Positions 35,825 to 48,527 of a stretch of 64,000 bases of DNA are shown here, one piece after another. Each line of letters starts with the position of its first letter. Positions within the stretch are counted from its first letter, which is position 1. Below the pieces are notes generated by a model. It worked only from the letters and a program-made list of their open reading frames with translations, was not told the origin of the DNA and made no database searches. This DNA comes from Siphonodentalium dalli. Taxonomy: Eukaryota; Mollusca; Scaphopoda; Gadilida; Siphonodentaliidae. The DNA lies in NCBI GenBank assembly GCA_032622095.1, contig CP136067.1:63374893-63438892 (forward strand), in the 5' to 3' direction. A program made the position numbers and the translations under genes.

Positions 35825-36654
35825 GTTAGTTTGTGATGACAAATGGCAGTGCATAGATTTTAAGTAATTTTGGAGTCATGTCGTCCCAGTGAAGGGACTG
35901 TTACAATACAATGGAATTAAGACTGTTGACATGTGCATCAAGCCATCTTGCAATTTAACAACAAATAATTTTAAGGGTATCTTTGAACCAAGTAAGTGAT
36001 AACTTTTATAAATCTAAAATATAACTACTGGGATATCAGTAATTTTATATGCGCCATAAAAAGTTATTAGTACCTCATACAAGATTTCATCATTTGTAGA
36101 TGATAAACATTGTTTGTACCACACAGTTTTAGTTTTTGGTTGACATAAATCATTTGCAGGATTATTTATATTCCATTTATCAGTGAAACTATTGGTATCA
36201 GGACGTCTCTATAATATAGTAGCTAAAGTGGATTACAGGATTTAAACTGACCAAACATTACTATTTAACAGCCACCAGATATCCTTTTACAAATGTGTGA
36301 ACAATGTGTGAACATGTGATCCAAGTTATGATATCAGTGATTATTTGCAGTGCAATTCCATTCTCTATACTTCAATTGTGAAACCTTGATTTCCAAATTT
36401 AGTGTAGAAATTTAAGTGCTACATCAATTCTTTGTCATTTAAGACTCACACAAATTCTCAATCCCTTTGTATCCCTTGGAAGTCAATGCAATTTGAATGT
36501 AAAAATCAAACCTCAAAAATCTTATGATAAATGTTACATGAATGTGGATATCTTACTTGATGCCATGCAGTATAATATTGTAGGCAAAGTTTCTTTACAA
36601 GCACAACCATATCTACCACATTTCTTCATCCTCAGGTTTCATTTTTCCTTTTAG
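35825..36654 (+). other. Intron, no other feature
   Basis: Phase 0 intron between VWD exons; no repeat family recognised. Acceptor TTTTTCCTTTTAG. Confidence 0.6.
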
Positions 36655-36828
36655 ATTGTGTGGACAAGATTTGGGTTGCAGGTTCAATTTGATGGCAAAC
36701 AGGTTGTAGAAGTGATGATACCTGGGAATTTCCATGGCCGTACCTGTGGCATATGTGGCGATTACAACGGCGATCCTGACAACGATATGATTTCAGGTCC
36801 AGCTGCACCTAATGGATATGGGCATCTG
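36655..36828 (+). CDS. VWD-C8-TIL-EGF protein, exon C: C-terminal part of VWD
   Basis: This 58-codon, phase 0/0 exon encodes WTRFGLQVQFDGKQVVEVMI, then FHGRTCGICGDYNGDPDNDM. The CGxCGxxNxDxxND block is the calcium-binding, CXXC-containing hallmark of VWD domains. Donor GTGAGT at 36829. In vWF and mucins the CGLCG motif is linked to multimer disulphide exchange; here it reads CGICG, so a similar role is possible but not shown. Confidence 0.92.
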
Positions 36829-38607
36829 GTGAGTGCTGTTGATCAAGATCAATCCTTGATATATGTATTCACCCCTCTATATCAATGCCATAGTTACCTG
36901 GGCTCTGTGTATCAACCATATAGCCGATCACAACTATTCCGAGCTTCCAACACAATTATAAATTGAGAGTTATTGAATAATATCAAAGCACAAGTTAGTG
37001 TATGTCACCCAAGAAGTAAAAAAGTTGTGACTCCTAAATTCAGTATTGAGAGAAAACGGATTTTTTAATTTATTGTACACCTTTTGGTTTATTTTTGCAC
37101 AATACAAAAGATTTCAAATCGTTCAATAAATATATTTGTCTTGTACTTGGACAATACACGCAGATTATGTTAACAACATCCTTGATGACGTCAGCTTAAA
37201 AGAAAATGTTGTCGCAGAATTCTGAGGTATATGGTCTAAATTTATCACTAGTTAGTTCAACTTAATAAATAGAGGATCTGCAACGAGTCCCCAGTTTATA
37301 GCGGAATTTACAAAACGAGTCCAGTAAATTAGGTCTGGACCTAGCCTTTGGCGAGGTCCAGACCCAATTTCCTGGACGAGTTTTGTAATTTCCGCTATAA
37401 AATGGGGACGAGTTGTAGACTCTATTTATTACATGATCCAAAGCCTCAACAAAACGTACTAAAATCAACAAATGGAAGGCGAAACTAACATCGGATTATA
37501 TAAGGCATAATTTCATGTAACTATGTGTTGTTTGCCTGTGTAAAGAAATAGTCCCAGATAAATAAAGACTGACGTATTTAATGGTGTATATTTAATGACA
37601 TAACTTTTCAAACTCTTCATTTGTTATAGTTTGTTGAAAAAATATTGGAAGCCATAGTATTTTGGGACGTAGCGTATGGAATGTAAACAGACGACAAACT
37701 GGAAGTCAAAGGTCACTTGGCACTATTTCCTGTTATTGAACGAACATTTAATATCACAATTTATAGAATGGGTTTATTGATTGGAATAAGGGTAGGATCA
37801 TGTAATAAAGCTATATTTTAGTATACTACAATCATAGTATGCAATAAACATAGAACAACACAATTGTGTGAACATGTGAACATTTAAATTGCACTTGTTT
37901 GTTGTGCCGCTTGGTAAAACTTGAACCTATGGTTATTATTTTACCATCATGTCACAACAAACTCATGCAATAACATTAACTAGTTTACATGCTTGTGTCA
38001 TTCTATCTATTAAATTGTATGCGATACTTGTGATTTGTTTACAAGGTACGATGAAAAGTGGTGGACAGAAAATCACAAGCAATTATTAAAAATGGTGACA
38101 TCAACAAACTATTTATTGCATAACAAAAGAAGACTGCTCTTGTTTGAAATCCCAAATCTTATAATTTGCTGACCCACAGGGGTGTTTGAAGAATACTTCT
38201 TAAATGCTCACATAATTTCTTATCAATCATCCCTATTTCTGTGAAATAAATTTGCAACAAACATTAAAAAATTATTTAAAATCAGCAACCATTATAAATT
38301 TTAAACATTCTATATCAACACCATCTACAATTAGCCCTTTCTTCACCAAATAGTGATTGTTGAACTTATTATCTAAACATTTCCCACCAATGAATTTCTG
38401 CATTTGTATTATGAATTGCTCTCAAGATGAATAATAGACCAGTCCAGTGAATACTTGTATAACTGAATGGGAGAATCTATTTAGCAAAGAAAGGGTTAAA
38501 GACACCATCATACATATATTTGTGTGTAAATACATCCATTAAGATGACCTGTAGGTAGGCAAAAAATAGTTTGTTGTTTAGTTTGATTGATATCTCTTCT
38601 TCTTCAG
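36829..38607 (+). other. Intron with a foldback MITE
   Basis: Phase 0 intron with acceptor TCTTCTTCTTCAG. Apart from the foldback at 37264-37431 no element was recognised. Confidence 0.6.
37264..37431. repeat. Foldback MITE
   Basis: Inverted arms (about 37264-37342 and 37354-37431) begin AATAAATAGAGG and end CTCTATTTATT; they share TTTATAGCGGAATTTACAAA and AGGTCTGGACC. The loop is about 12 nt. Non-coding. Confidence 0.75.
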
Positions 38608-38769
38608 CTGGAGTCCGCCAGTGATTTTGGCGCATCCTGGGTTAACCTTGACTATATAAAGGTGCATCCAACATGTATTATAGCTCCAACTCTATCTGAA
38701 TGCACAAAGGTTCAAAATATTTGGGCCAGAAAGTTGTGCGACAGAATATTTTCAAACGTAAAATTTGAG
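38608..38769 (+). CDS. VWD-C8-TIL-EGF protein, exon D: start of C8
   Basis: A 54-codon, phase 0/0 exon. It begins LESASDFGASWVNLDY, the linker that follows VWD and opens with the G-x-SW motif. It continues with cysteines in ..HPTCIIAPTLSECTKV.. and ARKLCDRIFSNVKFE, matching the first half of the C8 domain (eight conserved cysteines, always paired with VWD and TIL). Donor GTAACT at 38770. Confidence 0.88.
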
Positions 38770-39804
38770 GTAACTATTAAGTATTCATATTGTCATTTCT
38801 TCCAAAGGGAAGTTGAAAATGAATCTTCATTATTTTCCACTTGCTTGTAATAAACAGGTCTTACCCATGACACAAATATACAAGGAAAGAAATAGTTGAA
38901 ATGAAAATACTACATGTCACTCTTGTGCATGAAAGGATATGATTTCCAAAATAAAATTCTTCAAAATAATGATGAAAAGTTATTAATTGTGACAACATAT
39001 GCAACATTGATGCATATATTTTAGAAAGAGTTAATCATGTTTGTTCCTTCATAATGATTGTCGTAATGTAATAACATGAAAGGCATCATATTGCCAGTTT
39101 AGCCATCTTCATGATCAGCGACTGGGGCTAAAGTGCAACTCCATACCCTTTTGCCAAAAGAGGCAGATGTGGGAATATTTGGAACAAGTCTGTCAATCCC
39201 ATTTTCAGCCAGAAGAATGTGGGAAAATAGATTGACTTTGTTCTTATTTTTTGTTATAAATAATTATGCAATAACAATATTTCGCATGTTGAAACCATTG
39301 TTATGTAAACGTTACTGTTACACCGACTTGTCAACAAACATTGCTGATCGTAAATATTTTTCAATGCTTTGACCTATTCCAATGTCTATGTTAATGTTTT
39401 AACTGAACTTTTTGTATTTTATCGGACTGTATGTTGATTTTGTTTGGTAATGTAGCTGTAACAGTAATATTGATTTATCATTTTATTGTTTTACAGAAAT
39501 TCATTGCTTTTCATATTTTCTCAACTATGTAGGCCTTTTAAACATATCGATTCTGCATTGAATGAAGCACTTATGTATGTATTACAAGATTTTAAGGCAC
39601 CTTGGAGATAGTTCACATGGAGTCTCATGATAAATGAATGGGTACCGCCATAAAAATGACAGTATTTGGACATTCCATTGTGATAATCGGCAATTGATCT
39701 GAATTTGGCCAACATTGCTATCATATAAGGAGAAACCTCAATCATTACATATATTGTAACTTTTAGTCAGGTCAATATATGTATATATACTTATCTACTT
39801 GCAG
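38770..39804 (+). other. Intron, no other feature
   Basis: Phase 0 intron within C8; acceptor TTATCTACTTGCAG. No repeat family was recognised. Confidence 0.6.
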
Positions 39805-39988
39805 GAATGCAAGAAGCATTTGGGTAATGCGATTGTGGAGAATTACATTCACAGTTGTGTTATTGATACATGCCATGACAGGGAGAACAACGAACGTGAT
39901 GTTTGTCAAACGGCCCATGCTCTCGTCGAGGAATGTTCTCGGTCACTTCAGATCACCGTTACTGACTGGAGAACTTCCAGATTCTGTG
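39805..39988 (+). CDS. VWD-C8-TIL-EGF protein, exon E: rest of C8
   Basis: This 184-nt exon enters in phase 0 and leaves in phase 1. It encodes ECKKHLGNAIVENYIHSCVI then DTCHDRENNERDVCQTAHAL, VEECSRSLQ and WRTSRFC: the C-x-D-x-C and closing WR..FC features of C8. The only exit that keeps the frame into the TIL exon is G^GCATGT at 39988/39989, a GC donor. Using the nearby GT (TTCT^GTGGCA) creates a stop at the junction. Confidence 0.85.
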
Positions 39989-40629
39989 GCATGTATATTG
40001 TATAATAATTCTTGTAGTTACCTTAAAATCTTGTTTGGGATGGTCATAAGAGAGTTACAGTTGGGATTGGGTGTTGGTATAGTCTGATGATGGATATTGC
40101 CACAATACTGGATATGTTATATCTGTGTAGGGTTTGTGACTGTTCTGTGACACACTTCACAGTTTCTTTGGGTTAGCTTTAATAACATTATAATGTCGAG
40201 TTTATGTGGCTTGGCATTTGTGTCCCTTCAATTCTTTTTACACCCTCAACAGCCAGGAGGAAATTATGGAGAGATAACTGTTTCGGGATGCAACAGAATC
40301 ATTTGTCTTTCAGTGAGTGCAGGTTATCCCTCGACCTGAGAGTATGATAAAGCCTGTGGATAACATTACATCACAGGGTAGTAAATCTCGTCAATCAGTT
40401 TAATGTCTTTTCATCTAGAATCTTACCATGCGTACTTGCTCATGAGGAGAAAATGAACGAGACATCATAAGGACGCTCACTGATAGTCGAGAAAGAAAAC
40501 ACACACTATAAAAACTGTTACGGCATTCCAACACTCCTGTTCGCATTGTCTTTTTGTACCCTTAAGCAGCTTTAGATTCAAATTGGACACACAGATATAA
40601 AAACTTATGCAAACTTCTTTTATTGCCAG
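39989..40629 (+). other. Intron with GC-AG borders
   Basis: Donor GCATGT and acceptor TTTTATTGCCAG, phase 1. GC-AG introns are a small recognised class spliced by the major spliceosome. No repeat element was recognised inside. A weak exon-like segment at 40253-40312 is discussed under rejected items. Confidence 0.6.
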
Positions 40630-40880
40630 GAATCGAATGCGGACTCAATGAGCACTTCAGCAATTGTGAAGACATTCATTTGATGGAATTATGTTTTGAT
40701 CCAGTTGACATGACATTAGCCAACGACAACAGTACATTGACTGCATACAACATGAGCAGCATGGGCGCCGTCGAGGAATGCGAAAATGGGTGCTTCTGTG
40801 ATGAAGGATTTGTGTTGGACATAGATCGGTGCATTCCATCCTCAGAATGTGGTTGTGTCTATGATGGATATTATTATCCA
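40630..40880 (+). CDS. VWD-C8-TIL-EGF protein, exon F: TIL domain
   Basis: A 251-nt exon, phase 1 in and phase 0 out. It encodes IECGLNEHFSNCEDIHLMEL, a longer stretch with few cysteines, then EECENGCFCDEGFVLDIDRC and SSECGCVYDGYYYP. This is the trypsin-inhibitor-like cysteine-rich domain that follows C8 in zonadhesin, tectorin and IgGFc-binding proteins. The spacing between the second and third cysteine groups differs from the common TIL pattern. Donor GTAAGT at 40881. Confidence 0.88.
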
Positions 40881-41300
40881 GTAAGTCTCACTTTCTGAAA
40901 ACTAGGTACCATATCAAATTGGCAAAACTTCAGAGTAATGTTACGTGTGTGTGCATGCAATGATCAGCACTAAGTTCAGTGCTTTTCTGCGTTCGTTCTT
41001 GTTGCATTATTTTCAGTTTAGGAGATAAAATTTCTTGCATATGCCAGGATTCGAGCATTAAAACATGCATTGAATATCCAAAAAAACAATAGAACATTTA
41101 TACCCATTGTAATTCAATCCACCAAAATTTTTAAAAGGAAAGGCACTTTTTATTGACATTATATGCTATGAAGAGAAATATCCTTTTTCCAGTGATCAAA
41201 TATGCGGGAAAATTCCATAGGGTTATTTGGAATAATTCCTGAACAACTTGCCAGTGATGGGGCCATTACATGCCTAAAGTATTTCATTAAAATACAGATA

Positions 41301-43589
41301 CAGTCAATTTCAGTTAATTGCATATCGTTTAAATGCATATTTCGGTCATTTGCATAAAATATGCATACACCAAACCATTTTCTCATAAAAAGACTATTTT
41401 CTAATCGTTTATTTGCATAAGGGTCGGACTCTATTCCGTTTTTATGCATACGAAAATCGCCAAAAATGTTGATGAGAAGGGGTAAAAAGTCACCTCATGA
41501 TGTCAAAATTATAGCAATTTGTAAAAATATTTACCTTGAAAAACGTATTTTATGGGAAAACTTAATACAAAGTTGTTGAAGATGACCATCGCGAGAGCGA
41601 AGACGGCAATTTTCAATTTCATAACACACGTGGTTTTCTATCTCTTCTCAGTAACATGCTTCTGTTGACACACATTTCCTGTATGTTTCCATATTTATTT
41701 GTGAATTGCATGATTTATTAAAATTTGTATATTTATTTGGTTGTTTGTTGAGTTTGTAAACGTTTGTAAACACCTGAAGTTCCAGTTGCAATTCTGAGAA
41801 TTCAATGTGAAAGGAAGATTTCCGGGAATTCCCCAACAAGGAAGCCAACTAAACCGAAAGTGCTTTCTATTTCTTCTAACATGCTTCTGTTCACAAACAT
41901 TTCCTGTATGCTTCCTTATTTCCTTTAAAAAACGTATGTAAACACATGCAGTTCCAGTAGCAATTCCGATAAGTGAAAGGAAGGAAGTTTCCGGGAATTC
42001 CATCAATGAAGTATCAAGACGCCGACTAAACACATGGCGTTTGTAATCACCGGCGCAATTGATTCCTGGAATTTATGTCAGATTCAGATAATCCTATTGA
42101 AAGGTCAAATAATATTTCCAGGAATTCTATCAGATTAACAGAATCTGTTGAATTGTGTCAGCTTCAGAAAATGCAAGTTTGTAAACACCTGCGCAATTAT
42201 TCCAGTTTCCCGGTCAGTTTGTGTTGAAACCGAAAGTGAAACTAAGATTTTCCGCGAATGACATGGGTAGCTCTAATTACGCGAGGTTACGGAAAATAGT
42301 TCAGAAATAAATCATCAAATTATTGTCTTCGCAACACAAAGTGATTTATTTTGTCTAAATTTAAATAACCCGTATTTAACAGGTCTTCAATATTTATTCA
42401 TGCTCCAACTTCTTAGAAATCGCCGGCTTCTGGGAAACAAAACAGCTTCTGTGGCGATAACAAAAGATTAATCAAGTCGCTGCAAATATGCATGCATTGA
42501 GGTGTGAATTTGACCTAATTCCATTAACTGCAGCCGCAGCACAAAATGAAATCATAGCAATGTCAATGAGGTCACTAAAGAAATGCTAGGAGCACGTGCT
42601 ATCAAAACAATAACCTTTGTTGAACTGTCATGTTGCTTGGAGTCATTTGTGAGCGTACCAATTAAAGAAGGTGTCATACACTGTTGGGCTTCAGTGTTTA
42701 ATTAAAACTATATTGGGGCTCAATTCATCAAACATTTACGTTTGACAGTGGCTACTCAATTGTTTTGGTGTGATGTGCACTGATTAATTATCAGATCAGA
42801 TTTAATTTTTATTTTTGAAGACACTTTGTTTCCCAAAAATTAATGTTTTATTTAATGAATAGAGTTATGCCTCTTCCCATAGTTCAATATAGTTTCGTAA
42901 ATTGCGCTCACAAATATGCATGATATATTGGGAAATCAATTTGATTTTTGTTAGTTTTTCCAGTTGGCTACATGGATAGATGGTTCTTCATATACCTATT
43001 TATTTTGAAACAAACAAAATTACCGAAAATAAACGGCAACTACCGTACATAGAATTATCCCCCTTCTCATAACGTGAAACAAACACAAATAGTATTTTTA
43101 TAATTTTATCGGGAAACGTTGGCGTTTTTTCTTATCAGTTCTTGGTGGCTATTAACTGATATTTGGTTGGTAGTTAATGATTATTTGTTTAATATTACAT
43201 GTGTGTAATGCATTTCTAACTGATTGATTGGATATATTCTAAATATAAACATGTATATAGTGAGTTTATTAATCAATGGGGGTTGCCGTTCCTGACAAGA
43301 ACATCGTTTTATTCTTGAACATTTTACAATCATAGATGATAATATAATATGGAATAACATTAAATTAATATAGATCAAGCTCTTTAGATATTATTTTTTT
43401 TAAACAAACTAAATTGATGATGAAATTGAATGAACGAAACATAAACAATTCACTGTATTTCTAGACTGATGCTGGTGATAGAAAAACGGCTTATGCTTCT
43501 TTTTATCGTGATTTCGGCTTTATGCATATTCGGTTAACTGCATAAGAAAAGCCATGCAACGATGCTATGCAATAAAGCGAAATTGACTG
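41301..43589. mobile_element. Tigger/mariner-like non-autonomous element
   Basis: Inverted ends CAGTCAATTTC (41301) and GAAATTGACTG (ending 43589) are flanked by TA on both sides (41299-41300; 43590-43591), the Tc1/mariner target duplication. TTAATTGCATA/TATGCAT motifs lie just inside each end (about 41310-41430 and 43515-43575), as in Tigger/pogo subterminal regions. The interior has a diverged duplication (around 41640-41800 and 41870-42000) but no recognisable transposase. Confidence 0.7.
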
Positions 43590-44470
43590 TACTATTCAAT
43601 CTATTATTACACAAATACTTTTTCCGGTTGACGTATTGAAGAATGTCATTAATTTTGACATATTGCGTTTGATATTAAAAAGAGACTTATCACACGCCAA
43701 TCTGCCCTCAACCATTGAAAGCTATCCAATGAGGTCCAACCTTTATTTACTGTCAAGATCTTTAATTCGATCATCACCTGCTCTGTAAAACGGTATGTCA
43801 TTATTACAAAAGGCCTATGCATTGTATTAATGCCACATGCCTTGACTGACCATTTATCCATTCCCGAGCATTCAAACAAAAGATTGGTCTACTGATTACA
43901 GCTACCTTCCTGAACGCTGGTACATCGGAAGTTGCACCACCCAGCACCAACACAATACATGAATGTAATCACAACAAATCGCAGCACAGGGAAACACTAA
44001 AAGATATTTAGAATAAATATATGTCAGTCACCAGACCTCATTGGATAAATTACATTGGTCGAAGGCTGCTTGTGGTGTTATTAATCTGGCATTAAATAAA
44101 TAAATCTGATAAACAGGAATAATGCTGAAACCAAACGGCTCGTTGGAAGAAATAATATTATTTTTTAATCCAAGACTAACAAAAAACATCAGTTGGATCA
44201 GCAATCATCATTTATATTTGTTAACTTCAGCTACATGTCAGTGGATGCATGCAAATTTCCTAGTAGAATCTATAGGACAATGACTATATCTCATAACTTG
44301 ATACTACACTAGACTCCCTTGATGTACTAATCAGCATTGTCCACCGATTGCAATCTCAAAAGCACTGTATTAGTCACAACAGCAATACTTAATTTTTTAA
44401 ATCAAAACTCATAACTGATTGTGATTTTTATTGGGCTGATTAAATAAATACCATGTTTGTGATCTTTATC

Positions 44471-47400
44471 CAGCGCTTTCCGCTAGGTATAAATTACCGG
44501 GGCCATTTGGCAATTTGGGGAAAACTTCAAAACAGTATAGTCAGTAACACATTTCCGAAATATCGTCGGCCGAATTATCTGCAAGCACCCCAAATGTCTT
44601 ATTTCTTGAGGTGTTGTTTACTAGCTTAATGTGGGTTGTTAGTATGCCAATTTAAAACACACAAAAGGAAACTTTCGGGATTAAACATATGCCAAAATGT
44701 GTTGAATATACGAGTTCACTTTCAATTTCTGGTTTGTATAACCATGTGACCCTATGGATATAGAGTTGTCCAACTTCGATGGAACAGGCATTCGTGGTCA
44801 GTGAAGATTGTGAAGTTATTTATGTATTTGATGACAAATTTTTTTTATGTTTGTTGTAATATTTTAATAAAAAATCTTTGATGATACTTTTGTGGGATTC
44901 GCATGTATAAATTATATGTGTACTTACAACTATTGTGAAAGAAGAATATATTTAATCCCATACAGAATAGAAAATACATGAATGGCTGTGCAATAGCCAA
45001 GGTAAGTCACAACAAAGTTCGTCATCGTCCATAAAACTAGTATTAAAAAATCACATTAGTTCCAGATAATTGTATGCTAATTTTGTCGATCATTGACACA
45101 CTACTTGTGTTGATAAAAACAAAAACAAAAGTTTGAACACCATGTGAGTTTGCTGGAACTTAGAAGTCTACTTTCCAAGTCATTATCGCCTTGAACATAT
45201 CTATGATTTTTTGCCAATCATCATCGGTGAAAGAACCATGGGGTGCGCTAACTTTCTCGTGTACTCGAAGGATGGCCTCAAGTGTCGATGCTTTAAGTCG
45301 TGACCTCAAGCTTGTTTTTACATCATTCATTAAACTAAACACTCTTTCAACTGACGCGGTGGAATGAGGCACGTCAGTTCAAGTAGTTTCGTGCAATCTT
45401 TGTAGTTTTCATGTACAGCGAGTCGATATATGTCTTTCAAATACAAATTTGGCATGTATTTAAATTGTCACACTGTTTTAGTTTGTCTTCTTTCAATTTC
45501 TGTTCTTGTTGTGTCGAACTGGGCATAGCTGCCATTTCATTTGTAATTTTCACCCGGTGTAGTTCCTTTGATTCAGCCATCAACATGAGAAAGTCGGACC
45601 ATTTTCGTTTGGCCACTGCAGAATAAATCATTGGAGCTACTGTCACAGAATGCCCCAAATATACATCCACTTTTGTTTGCCCATAAACTTCCAAAAGCTT
45701 ACTCAACTCTGTGACACCATAGCCAGTACGTTCATCTGGTAAATTTCTGGGATAAAAAATGCTGAATATACTTAATAAATCTGTTTCTGATGGCGAGAAG
45801 GCTTGTTCTACCTCTGTTTTCAGTCTTTTCATCATCGGATCAGCAATGTTTTTTATAAATGTCTCACTGCTTATGTCATGTGGTCCACCACGCGTGACTC
45901 TTGCCCCCTGTCGTCGTCTAGCTGCCTCTTGTAGAAATTTATCCTTCTCATTAAAACATGGGCATGGTGATGACATGTTTGCACTGGATTCGTTTTTGGT
46001 TATTTTTGTATGAATACGATCTAAGTCCTTCTGTGCAACTTTAATAACAACGTGTGGTATAGCCGTAAAATTCAAATCCGAAGTCTGCAGTGTCGTATTC
46101 AGCTTTCCAATAACCCTCAAAACATCGCACAAAACAGCCACATGTGTACAAATTTAGGGTATGTTAGATGCAGTTTAATACCGAGAAATTCGGCATCTTG
46201 TGTATCAGCATAAATTGAATCAACAACATCAATAACCTCTGTGTACCGCTGATACAATCGCAAACAACAGTTCCGATGGGAAAGCCAGCGAGTGGCTGAG
46301 GATAACACCAACCTCAGTGGCCTTTTCTGAGCCGCCTCTTGCGCGTTCATAAATACCGCTAACCTCTTTGGCGACTTAAAGACTTTCCATAATGTCATGA
46401 GGGTAGTGTCCATGAATTTGATATCGGGGAAATCTTTCATTAAGTGGACAAATGTCAATGCCAATCGGTGACATCTGCAGTTAATGTATTTACTGAAGGG
46501 GGCCTCATGTCGCACCATACGCTGGAGGCCCCCCTTGGTCCCCGACATCGTGTTTGTCCCATCCAGGGCGACGAAGTACATTTTTTTAATATCGATATCC
46601 TTTTTCTGTGTGAGTGTTTAAATTTGCTGCAGGAGTGATGCAGCGTCTGCTCGCTGTAAAGGAGCAACACCGATGATATTTTCCACAACTGTCTATCCAA
46701 CGACCGAGAATAACAAATTGTTGTATGTCCGCGACATCCTTACTTTCGTCTGCCAGTAAGGTAACAAAATTTGAAGACCTGAGACTGGCCATCTGGATCT
46801 CATCAATGTAATCACCCATTACACCTGATTACACTGAGCATTTCCTCATTTATTTGGTGAGATGTGTATGATGCTGATCCAGGGAAACTTAGGTACACTC
46901 CGAAAGTTCCTAGGAAGCTCACCAGATCCTCAATATTTGTGGTGTACGCCCAGTTTTTTCGGGTTTATCAACTGCATACACTTAAATATGCTCTTGAGTT
47001 TCTGTCTGTTCTGAGCAACTGAATTGTCAGATGCTATCTGCAGGTGTTGCAGCACTGAACCTCTGGTCGCTGAAGCTCATGAATCCACGCGCACACTGCC
47101 ACACTCCTTGTGAGTTTCCGACGTTTGGTGTTTCAAGAATTCACTGCTTTGTCCACCCACCAAACATCTGAAGAAGGCACACGTGTCATCCGGTGGCGCC
47201 ATTCCGTGCACAGCTTGCACACCCAACCCAAGTTCACAGTACTGAACTCCGCCCAGGGGTATTCAGTTGTCCATCTCTCGACGTTAGGGGCCATTCTAAT
47301 AGCTGGATCCGGTGCATCTGCCATTTCCGGAGATGGCGATCGGGACCTTCGAATTTCATCGGCAGGTGGTCCCGGAATATTGACAGTCTGAGGTCTTGAC

Positions 47401-48527
47401 ACTTTTGCGGCTGGAGGTCCTTCGGCAGCCTGAGGTCATGGAACTTCGGCAGCCTGAGGTCATGCAACTTCGGCAGTCTGATGTCCTGTGTGAACTTCAG
47501 CATGTGTGAGATCCCTTGTGAAATAACCAGTGATTATTTTACTCTCTTTAGCATCCTCGGCCCTTGGCTTTTTCCTATAATATCCTTCCTTGTGGCTCAT
47601 ATTTGTAACTTGAACTGAATGATTTATGCGACAACCACCTGTTTAAAATATCAAACGCGACCAGAATTGGTCACACTGCTAGAATTGAGTTTGATACGGC
47701 CTTTTCTTGATTCAGTTGCACTTAGCACTTAGCCCCTCAAAATATGAGTACCAAACAAAAATTGACCACGTTTCTTGCCATATCTAATCAAAACGATCAA
47801 AGAAGCGTTCCGAATCTTGATTACGTTGTTGCAGACATCTTCAAAGGCTCACGAGCGGCATGTACTTTGGCGTGTGTCGCGGTGTTCTTTGATCTCGCAA
47901 ACATGCCGACATCAAGCCACTTAAGATAAACAAAACAGTTATGACAAGGTAATCATGGCGATGCCACATTTCAAAGTAATTTAGTAGAGAAATACAACAT
48001 TGTTCTGATCTATTTAACCAGATTCGCGATGCAGATACTCCCAGCTCCCAATACGGAAACTTTACTGATATGTTCCCACCGGACAGTTCCCCATTTCCCC
48101 ACAAGGTCATTTTCCTGAACTTACTCAACCGTGGCTGTACGATGCCACTGGCCAGGTCTATGGACGTCCTTTCGTCCTGTCCTGTCATTACCAAAATGCG
48201 TAGATTGTCATAAACGATAGTGAGAGGCCATGCGATGTGTGAAACACGATGTTTGTGTGTGAATGTATGAAGGATCCTGGGAGGTGTGAACATTTTTAAG
48301 GGCCCTGATCCCTGTTAGGTGTGAAACTTTGAAAGAGCTACGGGATGTGTGAAAGGGGCACGTGAGGTGAATCTGAAAAGGATGGTCAGGGGATAATAGA
48401 GGCTGACAGATTTTTTGATTTTTTGATTTAAAAAAAAAAATTGAGGCGGACATAATTCATGGGGGAAAACTTGGATTGGGGAATGGGACCCATAAAGGGA
48501 TCCCCTGCCCCTATAGTGGAAACCCTG
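44471..48527 (-). mobile_element. hAT element 1 with decayed transposase
   Basis: 4057 bp with imperfect inverted ends: CAGCGCTTTCCGCTAGG on the left and, complemented, CAGGGTTTCCACTATAGG on the right. CTTTATC lies directly on both sides (44464-44470; 48528-48534). hATs normally give 8 bp; 7 bp are matched here. The transposase relic at 45160-47600 reads on the minus strand. Confidence 0.75.
45160..47600 (-). pseudogene. hAT transposase, ZNF862/KIAA1586-like, frameshifted
   Basis: Reading leftward from a possible ATG at 47600: a basic start (MSHKEGYYRKKPRAEDAK), a tandem 24-bp stretch giving DLRLPK(F/L)H repeats (about 47400-47490), a TTF-type zinc finger (ERWTTEYPWAEF, WVCKLCTEW, about 47190-47280), LLADESKD (first catalytic Asp, about 46750), VALDGTNTMSGTKGGLQRMV (second Asp, about 46560), NCRCHRLAL and SATRWLSHRN, then HSTASVERVFSLMNDVKTSL (catalytic Glu and dimerisation region, about 45350). 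hAT transposases cut and paste DNA in the nucleus. The blocks lie in at least four frame segments, so this is a pseudogene. Confidence 0.85.

Noticed and set aside
40253-40312. Exon-like 60-nt segment (acceptor TCAACAG, donor GTGAGT) encoding PGGNYGEITVSGCNRIICLS
   Set aside because: Its open frame is phase 0/0 but the flanking junction is phase 1. The phase-compatible frame has no domain features, and exons E and F join well without it. It could still be a rare cassette exon.
41648-42033. Overlapping minus-strand frames as a Tigger transposase
   Set aside because: They derive from a local diverged duplication and lack DDE-type or CENP-B-like motifs.
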